This document shows, in pieces, positions 57,700 through 64,000 of a stretch of 64,000 nucleotides of DNA (position 1 is the stretch's first letter; every line of letters begins with the position of its first letter). Origin of the DNA: DASYTH01 sp035762905 (lineage in GTDB: Bacteria > Actinomycetota > Actinomycetes > Mycobacteriales > Pseudonocardiaceae). The notes beneath the pieces were generated by a model. The model was not told the origin of the DNA. It saw nothing but the letters and a program-made list of their open reading frames with translations, and did not search any database. The stretch is taken from positions 262,016 through 326,015 of the forward strand of contig NZ_DASUCC010000097.1 in NCBI RefSeq assembly GCF_035762905.1, written 5' to 3'. The position numbers and the translations under genes are program-made.

Positions 57700-59682
57700 A
57701 TGACCGAGGTGTTGTGGCAGCCCGATCCCGAGCGGATGCGGGCGACCAGGGTGGCGTCGTTCCGGGACTGGTTGCGTGAGCGCAACGGGCCGGATCTGCC
57801 GGACTACGACGCGCTGTGGCGATGGTCCACCACCGATATCGAGGGCTTCTGGGGCGCCGCGGCGGAGTTCCTCGACGTCCGGTTCCACGCCGCGCCCACC
57901 CGGGTGCTGGAGTCGGACACGATGCCGGGTGCCACCTGGTTTCCCGGTGCCACGCTGAACTACGCCGAGCACGCGCTGCGGCCAGGGCCCGGCAAGGGCG
58001 ATGACGACCTCGCCGTGGTGTTCGAGCGGGAGGACGGTTCGTCCGCCCGGCGGAGCTACGGCGAGCTGCGCCAGCAGGTGGCCGCGGTCCGGACCGGATT
58101 GCTGGACCTGGGTGTCCGGCGGGGTGACCGGGTGGTCGCGCTGGCCCCCAACGCGCCGCCGACCCTGGTCGCCTTCCTCGCCACGGCCAGCATCGGCGCC
58201 ATCTGGTCGTCCTGCTCGCCCGACTTCGGCGCGCGCGCCGTCGCCGACCGGTTCACCCAGATCGAGCCGACCGTGCTGTTCACCGTCGACGGTTATGTCT
58301 ACAATGGACGGTCGTTCGACGTCCGCCCGACGGTGGAACGGCTCCGGGCGTCGATTCCCAGTCTCAAGGCCACCGTGCTGATCGACTACCTGTCCGAGGA
58401 CGCGAGCCTACCCGACGCCCCACACCCGGTGGTGCGCTGGGCGGATCTGTTGCGCCCCAACGTCGGCGTCGAGCTGGCGTTCGACGCGGTGCCGTTCGAC
58501 CATCCGCTCTGGGTGCTCTACTCGTCCGGCACGACGGGGCTGCCCAAGGGGATCGTGCAGGGCCACGGCGGAATCGTGCTTGAGCATTTGAAGAACTTGG
58601 CGCTGCACTGCGATCTCGGCCCGGGGGAGCGGTTCTTCTGGTTCACCACCACCGGCTGGATGATGTGGAACTTCCTGATCTCCGGCCTGCTCGTCGGGTG
58701 CACGATCGTGCTCTACGACGGCAGCCCGGCGCATCCCGAGCTCACCACGCTGTGGCGATTGGCCGAACAGCACCGGGTGACCTACTTCGGCACGTCCGCG
58801 CCCTACATCCAGTCGTGCCTCAAGAGGCACCTGCGTCCGGCCAGGGAGTTCGACCTGTCCGCGCTGCGGGCCATCGGTTCGACCGGCGCGCCGCTGACAC
58901 CCGAGGGGTTTCGTTGGCTCGCCGACGAGATCGGCGGAAACGTGCAGATATGCTCGGTGTCCGGCGGCACCGACCTGTGCACGGCGTTCGTCGGCTCGTC
59001 GCCCGACGTTCCGGTGTGGCTCGGTGAGCTGTCCTGCCGATCGCTCGGCGCCGCGGTGTTCGCCTACGACGAGACCGGCGAGCCGGTGACCGGTGAGGTC
59101 GGCGAGTTGGTGATCACCCGGCCGATGCCGTCGATGCCGGTGTTCTTCTGGAACGACCCGGACGGCAGCCGGTTGCGCGAGGCGTACTTCGAGACATATC
59201 CCGGAATCTGGCGGCACGGCGACTGGATTCTGATCACCGACCGCGGCTCCGCGGTGATCTACGGGCGCAGCGACTCGACCCTCAACCGCGGCGGCGTGCG
59301 GATGGGCACCAGCGAGTTCTACCGAGTGGTGGAGGGCTTCGACGAGGTGCTCGACTCGCTCGTGATCGACACCTCCGGTGCCGTGACGCCCGACGGTGAG
59401 CTGCTGTGCTTCCTCGTGCTCGCACCGGAAGCCGAGTTGTCCACTGTGGAACCTCGGCTGCGCACCGAGTTGCGCGGCGCGCTTTCCCCCCGGCACGTGC
59501 CCAACCGGTTCATCGTGGTCACCGAGATTCCCCGCACTCTCAACGGAAAGAAGTGCGAGGTCCCGGTGAAGAAGATCCTCGCCGGTATCGCACCGGAACG
59601 CGCGGTGAGCCGCGACGCACTGGCCAACCCGGACTCGCTGCGGCCGTTCCTGGAGCTGGCGACACCGGAGCGCCCCGGCTGA
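57700..59682 (+). CDS. Acetoacetate-CoA ligase
   Basis: A 660-residue acyl-CoA synthetase of the ANL superfamily that activates acetoacetate with ATP and CoA. An ACAS N-terminal segment (WSTTDIEGFWGAAAEF) and GATWFPGATLNYAEH mark the acetoacetate type. The ATP loop is LYSSGTTGLPKGIV, followed by FFWFTTTGWMMWNF, GRSDSTLNRGGVRMG and the C-terminal lysine in TLNGKKCEVPVKK. The start is the ATG at 57700. It follows the EspG gene by 11 bp, likely without functional link. Confidence 0.93.
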   Translation: MTEVLWQPDPERMRATRVASFRDWLRERNGPDLPDYDALWRWSTTDIEGFWGAAAEFLDVRFHAAPTRVLESDTMPGATWFPGATLNYAEHALRPGPGKGDDDLAVVFEREDGSSARRSYGELRQQVAAVRTGLLDLGVRRGDRVVALAPNAPPTLVAFLATASIGAIWSSCSPDFGARAVADRFTQIEPTVLFTVDGYVYNGRSFDVRPTVERLRASIPSLKATVLIDYLSEDASLPDAPHPVVRWADLLRPNVGVELAFDAVPFDHPLWVLYSSGTTGLPKGIVQGHGGIVLEHLKNLALHCDLGPGERFFWFTTTGWMMWNFLISGLLVGCTIVLYDGSPAHPELTTLWRLAEQHRVTYFGTSAPYIQSCLKRHLRPAREFDLSALRAIGSTGAPLTPEGFRWLADEIGGNVQICSVSGGTDLCTAFVGSSPDVPVWLGELSCRSLGAAVFAYDETGEPVTGEVGELVITRPMPSMPVFFWNDPDGSRLREAYFETYPGIWRHGDWILITDRGSAVIYGRSDSTLNRGGVRMGTSEFYRVVEGFDEVLDSLVIDTSGAVTPDGELLCFLVLAPEAELSTVEPRLRTELRGALSPRHVPNRFIVVTEIPRTLNGKKCEVPVKKILAGIAPERAVSRDALANPDSLRPFLELATPERPG

Positions 59683-59719
59683 GGGGAGTCCAGCCGGGGC
59701 GCCCAGGCGCGTCCGCCGC

Positions 59720-59980
59720 TCAGGCCATGGCGGTCTGAGCGTTGTCGGCGACCTGTTGGATGTGCTGGGCCTCCGCGTACAGGTTGCTGATCACGGACGG
59801 GTCGATGGCGGCGAGACCGTTCTGCTTTCGGCACTCGTCCAGCTTGACGACCGCGTTGTAGTACGCCCAGCCGGCGGCGGCACAGGCGACGGCGCCGATG
59901 CCGGTCTCGACCGTCGCGCATGCGGCCACGAAGCCGACCAGCGCGGCGCCGACCTCGCTCCACTCGCTCTCACATGCCAT
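59720..59980 (-). CDS. Small Cys-rich hydrophobic peptide (bacteriocin-like candidate)
   Basis: An 86-residue product with four Cys in the first about 50 residues (MACESEW, VAACATV, AVACAAAGW, LDECRKQ), a long Gly/Ala/Val stretch and an amphipathic C-terminal helix. I recognise no family; the composition recalls halocin C8-like or class II bacteriocins. A strong AGAAGGAGA site precedes the ATG. It follows the 87-residue gene by 39 bp, and both share the leader GGAGAAC--ACGATGGC. A divergent MauE-like gene nearby could form disulfides. A toxin role is only a hypothesis. Confidence 0.7.
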   Translation of the reverse strand: MACESEWSEVGAALVGFVAACATVETGIGAVACAAAGWAYYNAVVKLDECRKQNGLAAIDPSVISNLYAEAQHIQQVADNAQTAMA

Positions 59981-60019
59981 CGTAAGTTCTCCTTCTGTCG
60001 GGTCGGTTCCGCGTTCTCG

Positions 60020-60283
60020 TCACGCCTGGGACTGTTCCTGGGACATGTCGATGCCGAGCTGCTGCTGCAGATAGGCGTCGTCGCCGCTCGCCTGCCAGTG
60101 CGCACTCAGCGTTGGCAGCTGCGCCCAGTCGATCTGGACGGACTGGTCCTGGGCCTGGGACTGTTCCTGGGACATGTCGATGCCGAGCTGCTGCTGCAGA
60201 TAGGCGTCGTCGCCGCTCGCCTGCCAGTGCGCACTCAGGGTCGGCAGCTGCGCCCAGTCGATCTGAACCTGCTCGTCGGCCAT
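60020..60283 (-). CDS. Small acidic peptide with an exact internal duplication
   Basis: An 87-residue soluble peptide made of two almost identical 43-residue units, each with QIDWAQLPTLSAHW, a GDDAYLQQQLGIDM segment and a Gln/Ser tail. No known family. The ATG at 60283 has GAGGAGA 7 bp upstream. It is first of a two-gene minus-strand unit with the Cys-rich peptide and divergent from the MauE-like gene (about 190 bp). It may be a leader-type, carrier or immunity peptide; nothing decides between them. Confidence 0.7.
   Translation of the reverse strand: MADEQVQIDWAQLPTLSAHWQASGDDAYLQQQLGIDMSQEQSQAQDQSVQIDWAQLPTLSAHWQASGDDAYLQQQLGIDMSQEQSQA
60024..60281 (-). repeat. 129-bp tandem duplication in the small peptide gene
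   Basis: Copies at 60024-60152 and 60153-60281 are almost identical over about 105 bp, then diverge towards the start codon. The 129-bp period equals 43 codons, so the frame is kept. Near-identity at silent sites shows the event is recent. Confidence 0.9.
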
Positions 60284-60471
60284 CGTGGGTTCTCCTCGGA
60301 TCGGAGCTGAGACTGGGTCCGCCTGCGACCCAGTGATCAAAAACTAGGTATGCCACCGGAGGGTGACCATCGCCGTTCGGTCTCTCGCATCGGGCGGACC
60401 TGGCGGCCCTTTCGGGCAGTCAGGGCGGACAGTCCTTTCCCGAGCGGGACCGGCCGGGCGACGATGTGCGC

Positions 60472-61380
60472 ATGGCTGGATTCGCGGGTGGAGCGGGGCT
60501 GCTCCTCGCCGGCCTGCTGATCGTGGCCGGCGGGCTGAAACTGATGCGGCCCAAGGCATTCGCCCATGCGGTGTACCGGTTGCTGCCCAAACACCTCAAC
60601 CGGCGGGAGCTGTTCGCCGCGGTGGCCGCGCCGGTCGTCGGTGGCGTCGAGCTGCTCGTCGGTGCCGGTCTGCTGGCCACCGCCGCCCGGCCGGTCGTCG
60701 CCGTGGTCGGTGTCAGCGCCGCGCTCTACCTCGGATTCGTTGTCGTGGTGGGGATCGCGATCCGCAAGGGGACCTCGTGCGGCTGCTTCGCCTCGTTCTC
60801 CGACCGGACCGCGAGCGGCGCGGAGTTCGGCCGCGCACTCGCCTTGGCCGTGCTCGCCGTCGCACTCTTCGTGCTGGAGCTGACCTCGCCGGCCGGGACC
60901 TGGTGGAGCACGGAGGCGGTGCTGTGGTCGCTGGGCCTGGCCGCCGCCGTGGTGGTGATCACCGCGTTCAGCGGCCGAATCTGGCCCTCCGGTTGGCTTC
61001 TGCTCGGCCGGATCGAGTCCCGGCTGGCCGGGGTGGACCTGCCCGCCTCGGCGCCGATCGACGCCCACGAGCGCACCGCATTGATCACGGCCGTTCGCGC
61101 GGCGCCCTCGGTGCGCGCGTTCGAGGAATGGCTCGGCGAGCGGGCCGCGACCCTGGACTGGCGGCGCAGCGAGGTGCGGACGTCCGCGGCCACCCCGCCT
61201 GGCGGTCCGCGGGTGCCGTGCACGCTGGTCTCACCCCGCACCCGCGACGCCGTGTCCGTGACTGTCTCGGTTCCCAGCGCCCACGCTTCCGCCGCGGTCG
61301 TGATCGCCGTGGTGGACGGTCGCCCGGTCTCGGCGATCGGCGGCCGGGTCATGACCGGGCCGGAACCAGCGCGGCGGTGA
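60472..61380 (+). CDS. MauE/DoxX-type redox membrane protein
   Basis: A 302-residue protein. The N-terminal half has four or five helices of the MauE/DoxX type with a loop TSCGCFASFSDRT (about 98-110), the vicinal-type CxC pair typical of MauE-like thiol proteins. The second half is a soluble domain (about 185-300) without a family I know. MauE supports disulfide formation in methylamine dehydrogenase; relatives occur in peptide gene clusters. ATG at 60472, or GTG at 60466. Divergent from the two small peptide genes. Confidence 0.78.
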   Translation: MAGFAGGAGLLLAGLLIVAGGLKLMRPKAFAHAVYRLLPKHLNRRELFAAVAAPVVGGVELLVGAGLLATAARPVVAVVGVSAALYLGFVVVVGIAIRKGTSCGCFASFSDRTASGAEFGRALALAVLAVALFVLELTSPAGTWWSTEAVLWSLGLAAAVVVITAFSGRIWPSGWLLLGRIESRLAGVDLPASAPIDAHERTALITAVRAAPSVRAFEEWLGERAATLDWRRSEVRTSAATPPGGPRVPCTLVSPRTRDAVSVTVSVPSAHASAAVVIAVVDGRPVSAIGGRVMTGPEPARR

Positions 61381-61384
61381 ACCG

Positions 61385-63145
61385 CTATCGGCCGACCGCG
61401 TATCCCTGCATCCCCCGGGGATTCGCCGCTGCCCGCAGCAACCCGTCCTCGTCCCGGGCCACCGCGGAGAGCCGCCCGAGCGACCATCCGTCGGACACCG
61501 TGACCCGGTGACCGCGCCGGGCCAGTTCGGCCAGCACCGGCTCGCCCAACCGCGACTCGGCGACGAGTCCGCCCGGCACGGTGGTGCGCGGGTAGAACGA
61601 TGACGGGAATGCCGTGGTGTGCCAGGCCGGCGCGTCGATCGACGCCTGCAGGTCAAGCCCGAACACCGCGTGGTTGAGGAAGAAGCCGAGCTGCCACTGG
61701 TCCTGCTGGTCACCGCCGGGGGTGCCGAACGCCAGCAGGCGACCGTCGCGGCGGGCGAACGAGGGGGTCAGCGTGGCGCGTGGGCGCCGGCCCGGCACCA
61801 GCGACGCCGGCAATCCCTCCTCCAGCCAGAACATCTGTCCCCGGGTGCCCAGGCAGAAGCCGAGCGCGGGGATGGTCGGCGAGCTCTGCAGCCAGCCGCC
61901 GGACGGGGTCGCCGAGATCATGTTGCCCCAGCGGTCGGCCACGTCGAGATGGCAGGTGTCGCCGCGGGTGGTGCCGTGCCGGGACACCGTCGGATCGCCT
62001 AGCGCGCCCAGCTGAGCGGAGGCCGCCTCCGGCCGCTGGGTGGTGAGATAGCGGGGCAGCCGGAGGGTGCGGTCACCGGGGGCGCCCGGCCGCAGCTCGA
62101 GACTGGCCTCGGCGCCGACCAGCGCGGCCCGCTCCTTGGCGTACCCGGCCGCGAGCAGCTCGTCCACGGACACCTCGGAGCCCTCCCCGTACCAGGCCTC
62201 CCGATCGGCGAAGGCGAGCTTCGCCACCTCGGTGATCCGGTGCACGAGATCAGCGCTGCCGTGATCGGGCAGGGGGCCGAGTGCGTCGAGCAACGCGAGT
62301 TGCTGCAGGAGTACGGGTCCCTGGCACCAGGGCCCGACCTTGTAGACCGTCCAGCCGTTGGTCCGCAGGCTGACCGGGGCCTCGTAGCTCGGGCGCCAGG
62401 CGGCACAGTCCTGGCCGGTCAGCAGGCCCGCGTGCGGTTCACCCGAGTCGTCCAGGACGGGGGTGCGGCAGAACGTGTCGATCGCCTCGGCCACGAATCC
62501 CTCGGACCAGGCCGTGATGGCGGCGTCGAGCTGCGCCTCCCGATCGGGTCCGACCGCCTCCGTCTCGTCCAGCAGACGCCGGTAGGTCGCCGCCAGCGGC
62601 CGGTTCCGCTGGACTTCGCCGGGGCCGGGTAACGGCAGCCACTGCTCGGCGGAGGTGGGCCACGCCTTCCGGAACATCTCCTCGACGGCTCCGACCGTCT
62701 GGCGCAGCCCGGATATCGGCACGTACCCCGCCTCGGCGTAGCCGATCGCGTAGGTGAGGACGTCGCGCAGGGCCAGCGTGCCGTGATCGCGGAGCAGCGT
62801 GAGCCAGGCTGGGACGGCTCCCGGCACCGTCGCCGGCAGCAGCCCGGTCCCGGGCACCAGCTCCAGCCCGGCGAACCGGTCGATCGTGGCCGCCGCCGGG
62901 GCGACCCCCTGCCCGCACAGCACGGTCGGCCGCTGGTCGCCGGCGGTGACGAAGATCGCCGGCACCTCCCCGCCCGGCCCGTTCAGGTGCGGCTCGACCA
63001 CGTGCAGCGCGAACCCGGCGGCCACCGCCGCGTCGAAGGCGTTCCCACCCCCCTCCAACACGGCCATCCCGGCCGCCGAGGCCAGCCAGTGGGTGGAGGC
63101 CACCATCCCGAACGTCCCGCTCAGCTCCGGCCGCGTGGTGAACAC
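61385..63145 (-). CDS. Gamma-glutamyltransferase-family protein
   Basis: A 586-residue Ntn-hydrolase of the GGT family starting at a GTG. The N-terminal MVASTHWLASAAGMAVLEGGGNAFDAAVA and GPGGEVP are typical. The autocleavage region reads RGDTCHLDVADRWGNMIS, with T397 as the expected nucleophile and new N-terminus. No signal peptide is visible, so it is likely cytoplasmic. This subgroup (cf. YwrD, acylases) may act on gamma-glutamyl compounds or amides; the true substrate is open. Convergent with the MauE-like gene 4 bp away. Confidence 0.88.
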   Translation of the reverse strand: MFTTRPELSGTFGMVASTHWLASAAGMAVLEGGGNAFDAAVAAGFALHVVEPHLNGPGGEVPAIFVTAGDQRPTVLCGQGVAPAAATIDRFAGLELVPGTGLLPATVPGAVPAWLTLLRDHGTLALRDVLTYAIGYAEAGYVPISGLRQTVGAVEEMFRKAWPTSAEQWLPLPGPGEVQRNRPLAATYRRLLDETEAVGPDREAQLDAAITAWSEGFVAEAIDTFCRTPVLDDSGEPHAGLLTGQDCAAWRPSYEAPVSLRTNGWTVYKVGPWCQGPVLLQQLALLDALGPLPDHGSADLVHRITEVAKLAFADREAWYGEGSEVSVDELLAAGYAKERAALVGAEASLELRPGAPGDRTLRLPRYLTTQRPEAASAQLGALGDPTVSRHGTTRGDTCHLDVADRWGNMISATPSGGWLQSSPTIPALGFCLGTRGQMFWLEEGLPASLVPGRRPRATLTPSFARRDGRLLAFGTPGGDQQDQWQLGFFLNHAVFGLDLQASIDAPAWHTTAFPSSFYPRTTVPGGLVAESRLGEPVLAELARRGHRVTVSDGWSLGRLSAVARDEDGLLRAAANPRGMQGYAVGR

Positions 63146-63167
63146 CCATCCACGCTAGCCTGCCGGC

Positions 63168-63614
63168 ATGGCCCGCGGTCCGCTCTGGACGTGCCCGAAG
63201 TGCGGCCGGACGTTCGCCAACATCCACCAGACCCACACCTGCGCCCCTCTCGGCTCTGTGCAGGCCCACTTCATCGGCAAAGAACCCCAGGTCCGCGCCA
63301 CCTTCGACCGGATCCTGGAGATCATCCGCGCGCTCGGCCCCGTCACCGTCCTCCCGGAAAAGACCCGCATCGCCCTGCACGTCCGCATGAGCTTCGCCGC
63401 CTTCACCCCCCGCATCCACTGGCTGGACGGCCACCTCGTCCTGGCCCGCCCCGCGACCCACCCCACCTTCCGCAAGATCGAGCGGTATTCCCCCCGCAAC
63501 GTCCTGCACACCCTCCGCCTCACCCACCCGAGCGACATCGACCCGGCGCTGTCCGCCCTGCTCACCGAGGCCTACCGCGTTGGCCAACAGCACCACCTCC
63601 CCACTCCGGGGTAG
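63168..63614 (+). CDS. DUF5655 protein with N-terminal zinc knuckle
   Basis: A 148-residue protein. A short zinc-binding segment (WTCPKCGRTF then HQTHTC, residues 7-25) precedes the DUF5655 domain (about 40-145; TVLPEKTRIALHVRMSFAAF without its ends and RIHWLDGHLVLAR). The domain occurs alone or fused to other enzymes and has no known function. Divergent from the GGT gene by 22 bp. Confidence 0.85.
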   Translation: MARGPLWTCPKCGRTFANIHQTHTCAPLGSVQAHFIGKEPQVRATFDRILEIIRALGPVTVLPEKTRIALHVRMSFAAFTPRIHWLDGHLVLARPATHPTFRKIERYSPRNVLHTLRLTHPSDIDPALSALLTEAYRVGQQHHLPTPG

Positions 63615-63674
63615 GCACTTTGCCCCGCCCCCAGCCGACCTTGTACGCTGTCCGCCGAGCGACCTTGGGGCCCG

Positions 63675-63764
63675 GGAGGCTTCGCCTAGTCTGGTCTATG
63701 GCGCCGCACTGCTAATGCGGTTGGGGGCAACACCCCCTCCCGGGTTCAAATCCCGGAGCCTCCG
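63675..63764 (+). tRNA. tRNA-Ser(GCT)
   Basis: A 90-nt cloverleaf with a long variable arm (TGGGGGCAACACCCCC hairpin). The acceptor pairs GGAGGCT with AGCCTCC, discriminator G. The anticodon loop CTGCTAA gives GCT. CCA not encoded. Confidence 0.96.
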
Positions 63765-63802
63765 CACCACATCCGGCCCGCCCGGATGCAAAATTGAATA
63801 AT

Positions 63803-63875
63803 GCGCCCGTAGCTCAACGGATAGAGCATCTGACTACGGATCAGAAGGTTAGGGGTTCGAATCCCTTCGGGCGCG
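63803..63875 (+). tRNA. tRNA-Arg(ACG)
   Basis: A 73-nt cloverleaf. The acceptor pairs GCGCCCG with CGGGCGC, discriminator G. The anticodon loop CTACGGA gives ACG (inosine-34 expected), reading CGN codons. T loop TTCGAAT. It lies 38 bp after tRNA-Ser. Confidence 0.96.
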
Positions 63876-63944
63876 CATATTGGCTGGTAGAGCCGTTGTG
63901 GCGAGATCTCGTCAAGATCATCCCCACCCTTTACCCACACAAAA

Positions 63945-64000
63945 TCACGCCGTTTCATCGATCACGTCGAGCAGTTTTGCCACCTTCGGACTCGGTTGCG
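63945..64000 (-). CDS. C-terminal end of a gene running off the right edge
   Basis: Eighteen codons are visible, ending SPKVAKLLDVIDETA then TGA. Third positions fit coding use. Too short to identify; a gene close to a tRNA-Arg could be an integrase, but nothing in the fragment shows this. Confidence 0.45.
   Translation of the reverse strand, partial: QPSPKVAKLLDVIDETA

Noticed and set aside
63746..63958. Minus-strand frame across tRNA-Arg(ACG) containing GIRTPNLLIRSQM
   Set aside because: A well-known spurious protein made by reading a tRNA-Arg backwards.
63803..64000. Integrated element at tRNA-Arg
   Set aside because: No integrase motif or repeat of the tRNA 3' end is visible within the 125 bp left; the edge prevents a judgement.

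Overview
Organism. High-GC actinobacterial DNA with GTG and TTG starts, many ATGA/GTGA coupled genes and a galactan-building gene set (glf, glfT1, glfT2, wzm, wzt). The set lies beside bpa, a cysteine-desulfurase-like gene and a quinone oxidoreductase in an order close to the Mycobacterium Rv3777-Rv3813 neighbourhood. I infer a Pseudonocardiales-type genome (Amycolatopsis-like) with an arabinogalactan wall and type VII (ESX) secretion. No phage, transposon or CRISPR array is seen. Layout. 0-9 kb: the end of a P450; a GDT1-type Mn transporter whose upstream region holds a near-consensus DosR box; a DevS/DevR-like sensor pair; coaA; a macro-domain protein; pheA; an arylamine N-acetyltransferase; a DUF4232 lipoprotein; a SigD/ShbA-like sigma factor. 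9-20 kb: a YbdK-type carboxylate-amine ligase, an AurF-like di-iron oxygenase behind a TetR-type operator, RtcB, a mini-metallopeptidase with a septum-formation protein, a YgiB-YgiC-DUF350 operon, a complete bacterial galactose oxidase and a GH25 muramidase with LGFP repeats. 20-33 kb: L-2-hydroxyglutarate oxidase, then envelope glycosylation genes (membrane glycosyltransferase-like protein, GT2, two methyltransferases, GT4, UPF0104 protein), glfT2, SixA, a HAD phosphatase, an LLM oxidoreductase and glf. 33.8-38.3 kb, accessory island: a minus-strand, translationally coupled ESX operon inserted between glf and glfT1. It encodes a YbaB/EspL-like protein, a WXG100-type protein, an EspC-headed polymorphic-toxin-like protein and a small partner, then a second headless copy of the toxin module with its own partner. 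A perfect 74-bp tandem repeat, each unit carrying a Shine-Dalgarno and a GTG start, separates the two cassettes. 38.4-46.5 kb: glfT1-wzt-wzm, a small zinc protein, bpa, a cysteine-desulfurase homologue lacking the PLP lysine, a quinone oxidoreductase and an M28 aminopeptidase ending in a clear terminator. 46.5-50.9 kb: a noncoding array of 181-bp higher-order repeats, a YpfJ-type metallopeptidase, a gene-poor stretch with a strong minus-strand terminator, a MarR regulator with its operator, tRNA-Ser(TGA), and DUF2277, DUF2795 and CsbD-like genes. 51-64 kb: a secreted 5'-nucleotidase, a DUF1445/MFS/GntR catabolic cluster, TauE coupled to an EspG-like ESX chaperone, acetoacetate-CoA ligase, two small peptide genes (one Cys-rich, one internally duplicated) divergent from a MauE/DoxX-type membrane protein, a gamma-glutamyltransferase homologue, a DUF5655 protein, tRNA-Ser(GCT) and tRNA-Arg(ACG). 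How they fit together. Glf makes UDP-galactofuranose, GlfT1 and GlfT2 build the galactan, and Wzm/Wzt probably export or flip it. The ESX toxin cassette is an accessory load in this wall locus. Its duplicated toxin module and portable-start repeat, and the Cys-rich peptide/MauE locus, are the most original parts of the window.
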